Below, in pieces: positions 17,759 to 26,181 of a stretch of DNA of 64,000 bases; positions within the stretch are counted from its first letter, which is position 1; every line of letters begins with the position of its first letter. Source of the DNA: Deltaproteobacteria bacterium. GTDB lineage: Bacteria > Desulfobacterota > Desulfomonilia > UBA1062. Below the pieces are notes generated by a model. That model did no database searches and had not been told where the DNA came from. It was given only the letters and a program-made list of their open reading frames with translations. The position numbers and the translations under genes were made by a program. Where the stretch lies: assembly GCA_029547185.1 (NCBI GenBank), contig JAKPPU010000145.1, positions 53,100-117,099 of the forward strand. Direction: 5' to 3'.

Positions 17759-18665
17759 GGCCGCAGCCTTTGACCTCCCTCTGTTCGGGCTCCCCGATGG
17801 ATTGAACCAGGGACAGGAATTCGAGGATCTTGAGCTTATGGGACAGCGAGACTCCCATGCCGCTGAAAAAGGCATTGGCCGATATCCCGAATTCGAGGCC
17901 CTTGCCGTACAGATCGAGGATGAGGAACGTTGCCGTGCCGAGCTTGTGTTCGATCTCTCCGCCGGGCAGGAGAACGATGAGGGTGCCGACCCCTCCCCCT
18001 CCCTGGACGACCTTCGATACCAGCCCCAGGCGCTGTTTCTTCCATGCGATGGAGGACAGGACGTCGCCGGGAGCATAGGACCTCACGTGGGAGATGCTCT
18101 CGTGCTCATGCCCCGTGCTCTCACCGGATGGTCCGAACGAAGCGGTCAGGGAGCACGGAATGGGCTCGGGGAACACAAGGACCTCGTCGTCGAGGTCGAA
18201 GGATATCGATTTCTCGAACAGGCCGTAGGGATAAGTCGTCGATATCGAAACTCTGCCCAGGCGGTGCCTGCCCCTTTTCATGAAGGTCGTCTCTGTCCGG
18301 ACATTCTCCGGCACCCCTTTCGTCACTCGCGGGAGCTTGATCCTGCCGCTGTCTGTGAGCGTTAGCCTGCTTGAATTCCTCTTCCGGTTGCGCACCGTAT
18401 AGGAGATGGTTCCCGGCCTCTTCGCATAGATTTCCAGAGGAGGTGCCCTTTCGACATCAAGGTGGCGGATGTTCCACTCGGACTCGATGCCCGAGACGAT
18501 CATGAACGAGAGCAGGCAAGCGAGAATGAGGAACAGGAGGTTGTTGCCCGTACCCATGGCGGAGAGAATGATGGCGAGGAGGAAGACGAAGAAGATCTTG
18601 CCGGATTTCGTAAGCCCGAATCCGCGAGGGGACTTCAGGTACTCAAACAGGGACGGGTATTTCAT
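17742..18665 (-). CDS. DUF58 protein (MoxR-associated)
   Basis: 307 residues. Two membrane helices at ~24-60 (IFFVFLLAIILSAMG, LLFLILACLLSFMIVSG), then a soluble domain with the DUF58 signature VRSYAPGDVLSSIAWKK (consensus Y-x-GD-D-x-R-x-I-x-W) near residue 205. The C-terminus is short, so the vWA-like part may be truncated relative to longer members. It overlaps moxR by 23 bases upstream and the transglutaminase gene by 17 downstream, showing a coupled operon. Confidence 0.88.
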   Translation of the reverse strand: MKYPSLFEYLKSPRGFGLTKSGKIFFVFLLAIILSAMGTGNNLLFLILACLLSFMIVSGIESEWNIRHLDVERAPPLEIYAKRPGTISYTVRNRKRNSSRLTLTDSGRIKLPRVTKGVPENVRTETTFMKRGRHRLGRVSISTTYPYGLFEKSISFDLDDEVLVFPEPIPCSLTASFGPSGESTGHEHESISHVRSYAPGDVLSSIAWKKQRLGLVSKVVQGGGGVGTLIVLLPGGEIEHKLGTATFLILDLYGKGLEFGISANAFFSGMGVSLSHKLKILEFLSLVQSIGEPEQREVKGCGHVIYL

Positions 18666-19554
18666 TGATCAGGCCTTCGAGGAGTCCTTTGGGGTCGCCC
18701 TCTCTGGATATGATCCGGTGGGTGAGCACGAGCGGCGCAACCGTCTTCACATCGCCCGGAGTGACGTAACCCTTTCCGTGCATGAACGCCCAGGCCTGGG
18801 ATGCCTTCTTCAGGGCAAGGCCGGCCCGGGGGGAGGGCCCGAGCTCTACCTTGGGGTGGGCGCGGGCGGACCGGATGAGGCTCATCATATAGTGCAGGAC
18901 ATCCTTGTGCACGACGGTCCCGGAGACGCTGTCGATCATCGAGAGGATGGTCTCCCCGGCCATGATGGGCTCGAGCTTCAATGCATCGGTATGGTCGATC
19001 CCGCGGGCGAGGATCTGCAGCTCTTCTTCGAGGGGCGGATATCCGATCCGCACCTTGAAGAGGAACCGGTCGATCTGGCTCTCCGGCAGAGGAAAGGTGC
19101 CTGCAACCTCGACAGGATTCTGGGTCGCGATGACCATGAAGGGTAGAGGAAGCTCGTAGCTCGTCCCGTCGATCGTCACCTTTCTCTCCTCCATGGCTTC
19201 GAGGAGCGCGGACTGGGTCTTGGGCGAGGTCCGGTTGATCTCGTCTGCGAGGACGATGCTCGCGAATATTGGTCCTTTCACGAGATTGAATCCGCCCGTT
19301 GCGTTCGTGATGGTATGGAATCCGGTGATGTCGGAAGGCAGGAGATCGTTCGTGAACTGAACCCTCTTGAAGCTCAGGTTCAGAAGCCTCGAGATCGACA
19401 GACCTATGAGCGTCTTGCCGACACCCGGGACCCCTTCGAGCAGGATGTGGCCCCGTGCAAGCAGGGCAGCCACGATGTATCTTACGACAGCGTCCTGGCC
19501 GAGAAAAATCTGATTCATATGATCAATAATCTTTTGGAGCTGGGCCTGTGCCAT
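18643..19554 (-). CDS. MoxR-family AAA+ ATPase
   Basis: 303 residues from ATG 19554 (AAAAGAGG upstream). Walker A GVPGVGKT, pore-loop region FTNDLLPSDITG, Walker B ASIVLADEINRTSPKTQSALLEAMEER, sensor 1 VIATQNP, arginine finger ESQIDRFLFK, and the C-terminal lid domain. MoxR proteins act as chaperones or metal-insertion helpers for vWA-domain partners. First gene of the MoxR/DUF58/transglutaminase operon. No stand-alone vWA gene is present in the window. Confidence 0.93.
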   Translation of the reverse strand: MAQAQLQKIIDHMNQIFLGQDAVVRYIVAALLARGHILLEGVPGVGKTLIGLSISRLLNLSFKRVQFTNDLLPSDITGFHTITNATGGFNLVKGPIFASIVLADEINRTSPKTQSALLEAMEERKVTIDGTSYELPLPFMVIATQNPVEVAGTFPLPESQIDRFLFKVRIGYPPLEEELQILARGIDHTDALKLEPIMAGETILSMIDSVSGTVVHKDVLHYMMSLIRSARAHPKVELGPSPRAGLALKKASQAWAFMHGKGYVTPGDVKTVAPLVLTHRIISREGDPKGLLEGLINEIPVPV

Positions 19555-19682
19555 GCATGTACCTCTTTTCAAAGGGCTCGGGGAATCTCTTGGGTGGTGA
19601 GAGTCCTTTAGCATATCGTAAGGATTTATCATATATTAAGTTTTGATTCTCCCTTCCCGATAGTGTCTTCGTAGGGTTACCT

Positions 19683-21941
19683 ATGATGAATGATAATAAA
19701 ATGAGGGTTCTCGAAGACATGCAGGAGGGTTATTACGAGCTTGACCTCAAAGGTACCTTCACCTATGCCAATGATATTGTCTGCAGCCTCGTGGAGATCC
19801 CCAAGGAAAAGGTTGTCGGGGTACATTACAGCTCGTTCTACTTTACTGAATCGACAGCGGAAATGCTGTTCAATACCTACAACGAGGTATTCAAGACAGG
19901 TATTCCCCGCAAGATAGAGTATGAGATTGTCCTGGCCAGCGGCAAAAAGAAGATCATCGAGACCTCGGTCAGCCTGCTCAAGGGTGACGGAGGCAAGGCG
20001 GTAGGGTTCAGCGGGCTGGTGACCGACGTTACGGAGCGCAAGCGCCTCGAAGATCAGATCAGAGAGAGCAGGGAGCGCTTCGAAGCTCTGTTCGAGAATG
20101 CGAACGAGCTCATCATCACCACCGACCCATACGGCTACATCAAGCGGATAAACAAGAAGATCGAGGAGATATCGGGATACACGCGAAAGGAGATGATCGG
20201 ACAGAGCATCCTCATCATCGCCCACCCGGAAGACAAGAACCTCTTCATCGAATTCTGGAAAGAGATTCTCTCCGGCAAGACGCCAAGCTTCGAGCTCAGG
20301 GCCATTACAAAGAACGGCGAAACGGCATACCTTCTTGCAAGCGGTTCCGTGGTCAAGAAGGAGGATGAGATCGTCGAGATCCAGTACAATGCGCAGGTGA
20401 TCAGCGACCTCAAAAATGCGCAGCGCACTATCGAAGACCTTTCGAACCATCTCAACAGCATCTTCGAGTCGAGCCCCAACGTGATCATCTGCCTCGACAG
20501 GTCGGGAAAGATCCAGATGGCGAATCCCGTTACCGGCAGGATCTTCCATAAGTCCCCGTATTCGGCCATCGGAAGGGAAATATCTTTCTTAAGCCCCGAG
20601 ATAGAGGACTTCGGGGGAATAATCGCCGAGGTGCAGGAGAAGCGGGTGCCCCAGTTCTTTCACGAGAAGCCGCTTTCCGGCTCTTCGGGGCAGGTCTTCG
20701 ACATAAGCATCTATCCCCTCATGAATTCCGACCACGGAGGCGTTGTCTTTACCGCCGTGGACATAACAGAGAAGAAGAACATGGAGATCCAGCTCATCCA
20801 TGCGCAGAAGATGGAAACCATCGGTGAACTCGCGGGGGGGATCGCACACGATTTCAACAATATTCTCACCGGGATATCGGGAAATATCGCCATGTTGAAG
20901 TTCTCCCCCGACCAGGCAAAGCAGCTCAAGTACATCGAGACCCTCGAGAAGATCACCGAGCGGGCACGGGATCTCGTCCAGCAGATGCTCGTATTTACAA
21001 AACGCAACGAGGGAAAACCGGAGGATATCGCCATCCATCAGGTAGTCCAGGAAGTCATGGGCATGGCATCGAAATCCGTGTCCAAGAGCATCGGCTTCGA
21101 TATCGGGAAGATAGATGAAGACCTCAAGGTGTACATCGATCATACCCAGCTCACCCAGGTATTGCTCAATCTCATAGTCAATGCCAAGGACGCCATCGGC
21201 GGCAAGCAGAATGGAAAGATAGCGATCGATGTCCAGACGATAAACGTGGACAAGGCCCTCAAACGGCGGCTTCTCTTGAACTCCGTGGGAAAGTTCATCA
21301 AGATCGACGTGTCTGACAACGGCTGCGGCATGAGCAAGGAAATCGTCCCGAAGATATTCGATCCGTTCTTTTCCACCAAACAGAAAGGGACGAGCAAAGG
21401 AACCGGGCTCGGGCTTTCCATAACGTACAACATCGTGAAGAATGCCGGGGGATGCATCCAGGTTCATTCCGAGGAAGGCAAAGGCTCCTGTTTCAGCGTA
21501 TATCTGCCCATATCGAAAACGAGAGGGAAAGAATCCGAACTCGACGGCAAGGCTCAAGAGAGATCCAAGACCGGCAAGGCGCGCATCCTGCTCGTGGATG
21601 ACGAAGATATGCTGCGGGACATCGGCAAGGAGATGCTCGAGTTCCTCGGCCACGAGGTGGAGACGGCTCCCGACGGCAATGCGTGCATGGACAAGCTCAA
21701 ATCCGATACTGGCAGGTTCGATATCGTTATCCTTGATATGATCATGCCGGGCCTCGACGGATACCACACTCTCCAGGAGATGCAGGAGTGCGGAATCGAC
21801 ACGAAGGTCATCATTTCGTCCGGATTCTCTTTCGAGCATGAAAAAGAGGAAATACTGGGCAACCCCCTCATCGTTGCCAAGCTGAACAAGCCTTTCAACA
21901 TGGAAGAGCTCTCGTCCGTGCTGTCCGACATTCTGGGCTGA
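19683..21941 (+). CDS. PAS-containing hybrid sensor histidine kinase
   Basis: 752 residues, no membrane segment, so a cytoplasmic sensor. Three PAS domains (about 5-115, 130-245, 255-360; markers YANDIVCSLVEI, ITTDPYGYIKRINKKIEEISGY, NVIICLDRSGKIQMANPVTGRIF). HisKA phospho-His in ETIGELAGGIAHDFNNILTG, HATPase N-box LLNLIVNAKDAI, G1 DNGCGMS, G2 GTGLGLSI. The C-terminal receiver (about 630-752) has acceptor Asp in VILDMIMPGLDG and KPF at the end. It is upstream of a second hybrid kinase on the same strand, divergent from moxR. The signal is unknown. Confidence 0.92.
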   Translation: MMNDNKMRVLEDMQEGYYELDLKGTFTYANDIVCSLVEIPKEKVVGVHYSSFYFTESTAEMLFNTYNEVFKTGIPRKIEYEIVLASGKKKIIETSVSLLKGDGGKAVGFSGLVTDVTERKRLEDQIRESRERFEALFENANELIITTDPYGYIKRINKKIEEISGYTRKEMIGQSILIIAHPEDKNLFIEFWKEILSGKTPSFELRAITKNGETAYLLASGSVVKKEDEIVEIQYNAQVISDLKNAQRTIEDLSNHLNSIFESSPNVIICLDRSGKIQMANPVTGRIFHKSPYSAIGREISFLSPEIEDFGGIIAEVQEKRVPQFFHEKPLSGSSGQVFDISIYPLMNSDHGGVVFTAVDITEKKNMEIQLIHAQKMETIGELAGGIAHDFNNILTGISGNIAMLKFSPDQAKQLKYIETLEKITERARDLVQQMLVFTKRNEGKPEDIAIHQVVQEVMGMASKSVSKSIGFDIGKIDEDLKVYIDHTQLTQVLLNLIVNAKDAIGGKQNGKIAIDVQTINVDKALKRRLLLNSVGKFIKIDVSDNGCGMSKEIVPKIFDPFFSTKQKGTSKGTGLGLSITYNIVKNAGGCIQVHSEEGKGSCFSVYLPISKTRGKESELDGKAQERSKTGKARILLVDDEDMLRDIGKEMLEFLGHEVETAPDGNACMDKLKSDTGRFDIVILDMIMPGLDGYHTLQEMQECGIDTKVIISSGFSFEHEKEEILGNPLIVAKLNKPFNMEELSSVLSDILG

Positions 21942-22074
21942 CGAGAGGCATCCCGGATTCAGCCCCTGTTTCTGTTCGGAAATATTCAGGAGATCAAGAC
22001 CCGCTCAAATCCTCAAGAGTAGTTGCCGATAGAGAGATTACCCATGTATGCATTTCAAGGAAGGATGAAGGAGT

Positions 22075-24018
22075 ATGGCAATGCGAGATGACCGGGTTTT
22101 CGAAACACGTATGGGAAACTTCCCGTTTGGCCTCCTGGATGCGCTCGGCGCGTCGGACAGCTGCGCCTATTGCAAGGATCATGAACTGCGCTACGTATGG
22201 CTCAACACCGCGCACGGAACTCTCCTCGGATTGTCAGACCCTCATCAGGCCATTGGAAAGGCCGACAGGGGAATTTTCTCCCGAGAGGCCGCTCTCGCCC
22301 TCGGGCAGATAGAGACGAACGTCCTGAAGACGGGAAAGGCTTCGAGGGAAACAGTGACCGGGATTCCATGCCCTGACGGGGTGAGACGGTCTTTTGTCGT
22401 GGCTCTGACTCCTCTTGCCGAAGGAGGTCGGATTTCAGGCTTGTTCGGTCTGTGGACCGATGTCGGCTGTCTCCTTAAGGATCATGAGGAGCTCAGGAAG
22501 CAGAAAGCGTTCTTCGAGGGCCTCTTCTCCGACGCCACCGCCATGGCTACGGTGACGGACACGGACGGAGTGATCATCAGGGCGAACAAGAAGGCCGCCG
22601 AGCTGTTCATCGGCCGAGAAGACGGTGATTGCCTGATTGCGGGCAGGAATATCATGGAGTTCATCCATGACGACGACAAACCCAAGGTCATAGATCTCTG
22701 GAAAGAGAGCATGCAGGAAAAGAAAGGCGTGAACTACCAGATGCGGATGAAGGCCTTCGACGGCAGGATTCTCTACATGCTTATCAGCGGAAGGCCTATC
22801 ATGGAAAACGGCGAGATCATTTCCTTCCTGTACCAGGCTCTCGATATGATCGACCTCAAGGTCCAGGAGCAGAAGCTTCTCCAGACATCGAGCATCGAGA
22901 CAGTCGGACAGCTCGCCGGCGGGTTTGCCCATGACTTCAACAACCTGCTCACGGTCATAAACGGATACTCGGAGATGATGCTCAACTCGATCGATAAGGC
23001 CCACCCTTTCTACAGCAAGATCTTCCAGATCTGCCAGGCCGGATCTCAAGCCTCGGTGCTCACCCAGAAGATCCTGGAGTTCAGCAGGAAGACCATGCCC
23101 GAGATGAGGAACCTGGACCTCAATCAGGAGCTCTCCAATCAGGAAATGATCCTCAAACACTTCATCGGGCCGAACATAAGGCTCGTCATAGAGAAGGGTG
23201 AAGTACTGAATGCAGTGAAGATCGATCCGACGCAGTTCTCGAAGATGCTGGTGAATCTCGTGATAAACGCCAGAGATGCCATGCCCAAAGGGGGCGAGAT
23301 AACGATTACCACGGATGTCAAGGTGGTTGACGGGTCCAATGCACCCGACTACGACGATATCCAGCAGGGCTCATACCTGCTCCTGTGTGTCAGGGATACC
23401 GGGGTGGGGATGAGCGAGGAGATCAAACGGCATATCTTCGATCCGTTCTTTACGACACGCGAGAAAGGAAAAGGCATCGGGCTGTGGACCGTGAACAGTA
23501 TCGTAAAGGCTGCAGGCGGGACCGTCCATGTGGAGAGTGCTCCCGGAGCAGGGACGACCTTCAAGATCCTCCTGCCCTTCTCCAAAGAAGGGGGGGCGGT
23601 CAAATCCGGGAGCGACGAAGCTGTCGAGAAGAAAATCCCTGCAGGCACCGAGGGGAAGACGATCCTCGTGGTTGAAGACGATGACATCGTGCGCGATCTC
23701 GTCCGTGAAATCCTGAAGCAGAAAGGCCATAACATCCTGACCGCGAGGAACGGCGGGGATGCGCTGCAGCTCGCACGGCAGTACGAGGGCAAGATCGACC
23801 TCCTCATCACCGATATGGTCATGCGCAGGATAGACGGGATCATGCTCTCGAAAAAGATGCAGTCCATCCTGCCCGATATAAAGGTCATGCTGATGTCGGG
23901 ATACGGGAATGATCTGGTCAGGAAGGAAGAGCTCAGAGACATCGCGTTCCTCCAGAAGCCGTTCCTTCCCAATGAGCTCGTACAGAAGGTGGGAACGATG
24001 TTCAGCTGCGCGGGCTGA
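22075..24018 (+). CDS. PAS-containing hybrid sensor histidine kinase
   Basis: 647 residues from ATG 22075; the ATG at 22081 has better spacing to GGAG. Two PAS domains (about 20-130 with CAYCKDHELRYVWLN; 145-255 with VTDTDGVIIRANKKAAELFIG), HisKA site ETVGQLAGGFAHDFNNLLTV, N-box LVNLVINARDAM, G1 RDTGVGMS, G2 GKGIGLWTV, and a receiver (about 530-647) with acceptor Asp in LLITDMVMRRIDG. The Pro normally after the acceptor strand (M-x-M-P) is Arg. No membrane segment is present. It follows the previous kinase by 133 bases. Confidence 0.92.
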   Translation: MAMRDDRVFETRMGNFPFGLLDALGASDSCAYCKDHELRYVWLNTAHGTLLGLSDPHQAIGKADRGIFSREAALALGQIETNVLKTGKASRETVTGIPCPDGVRRSFVVALTPLAEGGRISGLFGLWTDVGCLLKDHEELRKQKAFFEGLFSDATAMATVTDTDGVIIRANKKAAELFIGREDGDCLIAGRNIMEFIHDDDKPKVIDLWKESMQEKKGVNYQMRMKAFDGRILYMLISGRPIMENGEIISFLYQALDMIDLKVQEQKLLQTSSIETVGQLAGGFAHDFNNLLTVINGYSEMMLNSIDKAHPFYSKIFQICQAGSQASVLTQKILEFSRKTMPEMRNLDLNQELSNQEMILKHFIGPNIRLVIEKGEVLNAVKIDPTQFSKMLVNLVINARDAMPKGGEITITTDVKVVDGSNAPDYDDIQQGSYLLLCVRDTGVGMSEEIKRHIFDPFFTTREKGKGIGLWTVNSIVKAAGGTVHVESAPGAGTTFKILLPFSKEGGAVKSGSDEAVEKKIPAGTEGKTILVVEDDDIVRDLVREILKQKGHNILTARNGGDALQLARQYEGKIDLLITDMVMRRIDGIMLSKKMQSILPDIKVMLMSGYGNDLVRKEELRDIAFLQKPFLPNELVQKVGTMFSCAG

Positions 24019-24102
24019 TGGTCTTTAAGGGCTGTCCCGCAGCCTCAAGGTCACCTTCAATTCGGCATATCCTGTCGTAGTGATTTCTGTTACGCTGTCT
24101 GA

Positions 24103-24774
24103 ATGACGGAACATTCCTGGGATGTTTCCCCACATGACGCACTTGAAATCCAGAGAAGGCTGTGTTCGAGGCGCATCCTGCACGATGATTTCCCGGCAAT
24201 CGAACACGTAGGCGGCGTCGATGTGGCGTACAACCGATCGGATGGGAAGGCGTGCTGCGCCGTCGCTGTCTTTTCATATCCTGACCTCAGGTTGCGCTGT
24301 GTATCCGAGGAGGTCGGACGGATTTCATTTCCCTACCTTCCCGGCTTTCTCGCATTCAGGGAAGGCCCCCTCATCGAGCCGGCGTTCGGCAAGCTGGAAG
24401 TCAAGCCCGAGGTGCTCATCTTCGACGGCTACGGCATATGCCACCCTCGAGGCATAGGCCTTGCCGCCCACCTGGGCATCGTCCTGGACCGTGCTTCGAT
24501 AGGCTGTGCAAAAACGCCCTTCGTAGGAGCCTATGGAGACCCTGCACCCGGGAGGGGAAGCACAAGCGCCATCGTCTACAAAGGAGAGATCGTGGGTGCG
24601 GCAGTAAGGACGAGACAGGGGGTCAAGCCCGTATTCGTGTCCCAGGGCCACAGGGTAAGTCTCAAATCCGCGATCGAGATCTGTCTCTCGTGCACGAGGA
24701 GATTCAGAATACCGGAACCCGTGAGGTATGCCCATATCAGGGCGCGGCAATGCATTCAGCGCACGGAGACATGA
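24103..24774 (+). CDS. nfi: Endonuclease V (deoxyinosine 3' endonuclease)
   Basis: 223 residues, usual length. Nicks DNA (or RNA) one base 3' of inosine; relevant in anaerobes exposed to nitrosative deamination. Motifs: VGGVDVAY (Asp40), YLPGFLAFREGP (Glu87), FDGYGICHPRGIGLAAHLG (Asp108, His114) and SQGHRVSLKSAIE. Start ATG 24103. The 3' end overlaps the convergent nrdG by 19 bases. Confidence 0.94.
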   Translation: MTEHSWDVSPHDALEIQRRLCSRRILHDDFPAIEHVGGVDVAYNRSDGKACCAVAVFSYPDLRLRCVSEEVGRISFPYLPGFLAFREGPLIEPAFGKLEVKPEVLIFDGYGICHPRGIGLAAHLGIVLDRASIGCAKTPFVGAYGDPAPGRGSTSAIVYKGEIVGAAVRTRQGVKPVFVSQGHRVSLKSAIEICLSCTRRFRIPEPVRYAHIRARQCIQRTET

Positions 24775-25445
24775 CCGACCAGTTCAGTCAAACGATCGAG
24801 GAGATCTTCGATCTCCTCCTCGCTGAACGGTTCGGCCTTCAGGTAAGCCTGATCCAGATGCTTTGACGGAACGAACTTCTGGAGGACGTACCGGGATGCA
24901 CCTCGTATCATGCGGCCTATCTCGAGGATGTCGTCAGGGCTCAGGAGCCTGCTCGCGATCGTCGTCCTGAACTCATAGGCGACGTTTGACCTCATGACGG
25001 CCCGGATGCTGGATTCCACCCTCTGCACGTCACAGGCAGCTCCCGTGACCTCGGGATATCTCGCAAGCGGAGATTTGATATCCATGGCGATGAAGTCTGC
25101 CAGGCCGTCGGCGATGATCTGCCTGAGAACACCGGGGTTTGAGCCGTTCGTATCGATTTTGACCAGATACCCGAGCTCCTTTATCCTCCGGATGAAACCG
25201 GGCAGGCCTTCGTGGATCGTGGGTTCGCCGCCGGTGATCGTCACTGCGTCGAGCTTGCCTCTCCTCTTGGCGAGAAAGGAGAGGATGTCATCCATGGGCA
25301 GACACTCTCCGAAGAGCGCCGGATCGACGAGCTCGGGATTGTGGCAGTACGGGCACCTGAAATTGCATCCCTGGGTGAAGACGATGCCGCACACCTTCCC
25401 GGGGTACTCAATGAGCGATGTCTTTTGGAGATATCCTATCTTCAT
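24756..25445 (-). CDS. nrdG: Anaerobic ribonucleotide reductase activating enzyme (radical SAM)
   Basis: 229 residues from ATG 25445. GCNFRCPYCHN gives the CxxxCxxC cluster ligands (Cys27, 31, 34) for the [4Fe-4S]-SAM centre; AVTITGGEPTIH is the GGE motif; DTNGSNP and FIAMDIKSPL follow. This is the NrdG2/PflA-like type that installs the glycyl radical on NrdD. nrdD is at 26182-28395 on the same strand, separated only by an oppositely oriented receiver gene. Some proteins of this family activate other enzymes, but the neighbourhood supports NrdD. Confidence 0.9.
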   Translation of the reverse strand: MKIGYLQKTSLIEYPGKVCGIVFTQGCNFRCPYCHNPELVDPALFGECLPMDDILSFLAKRRGKLDAVTITGGEPTIHEGLPGFIRRIKELGYLVKIDTNGSNPGVLRQIIADGLADFIAMDIKSPLARYPEVTGAACDVQRVESSIRAVMRSNVAYEFRTTIASRLLSPDDILEIGRMIRGASRYVLQKFVPSKHLDQAYLKAEPFSEEEIEDLLDRLTELVGHVSVR

Positions 25446-25658
25446 ATGCCTGCTGAAACATTCTGTCTGTCTCGTGACGATACCTTCTAGCACGCTTGGA
25501 CCGGAGAACAAAACCAAAAGGTGAAAATGATAGTCTTATCAAGAGCTATGGTCTGCCGGAGACAATAATAATATTTTATGCTTGATCTGCACTCTTCTCA
25601 TTGAATATGATTCCTTTTTAGGAGCCCTCCGTAGAGGTTTACGAAAGAGAAGGCATCA

Positions 25659-26075
25659 ATGAGACCTGAGCAGCTTGAAGGGGGTACACAGCTCATGGGG
25701 AAAGCACGAATATTGGTCATGGATGACGAGGAGATCATACAGGACGTATTGAGCAGTATGCTTGACTTTCTGGGATATGAAGCCGAGGTGGCATCGGACG
25801 GTGAAAAGGCGGTCGCTATGTACCGCAGCTCCCTGGAGTCCCAGAAGCCTTTTGACGCCCTCATCATGGACCTCACCATCCATGGCGGGATGGGAGGCAA
25901 GGAGGCCATCAAGGAGCTCGTCAAGATAGATCCGAACGTCAAGGCCATTGTCTCGAGCGGCTATTCCACAGACCCCGCCGTCACGAACTTCAGAGAGTAC
26001 GGTTTCAAGGCGGTCATTTCCAAACCTTTCAAGATCGAGGAGCTCGGGGATATCCTGAAGCAGGTCATCGGTTGA
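25659..26075 (+). CDS. Stand-alone response-regulator receiver domain
   Basis: 138 residues with a receiver domain only, no output domain. ILVMDDEEIIQDVL gives the acidic pair, the acceptor Asp is in ALIMDLTIHGGMGG, Ser in VSSGY and Lys in ISKPF. ATG 25659 has AGAAGG 5 bases upstream; the ATG at 25695 with GGGGG upstream would give the minimal domain. Its sequence resembles the receivers fused to hybrid kinases of this window, so it may be a phosphate shuttle or sink for one. It lies between nrdG and nrdD on the opposite strand. Confidence 0.88.
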   Translation: MRPEQLEGGTQLMGKARILVMDDEEIIQDVLSSMLDFLGYEAEVASDGEKAVAMYRSSLESQKPFDALIMDLTIHGGMGGKEAIKELVKIDPNVKAIVSSGYSTDPAVTNFREYGFKAVISKPFKIEELGDILKQVIG

Positions 26076-26082
26076 ATAGAGA

Positions 26083-26132
26083 GGTCAGGCCTTGCGTTTT
26101 GCTCTCCATCGTGCAAAAGGCAAGACTTGACC
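26083..26132. repeat. REP-like imperfect palindrome
   Basis: Two 20-base arms (26083-26102, 26113-26132) form an inverted repeat with three mismatches around a 10-base loop. It sits between the 3' ends of the convergent receiver and nrdD genes, so it could act as a bidirectional terminator. Confidence 0.6.
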
Positions 26133-26181
26133 CCTTTTCTCTCTCCAGGGAATGACAGCCCCGACACGCCCTGGATCAATC

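Noticed and set aside
20589..21839. A 416-residue open frame antisense to the first hybrid kinase
   Set aside because: Shadow of kinase coding sequence without domain signatures.
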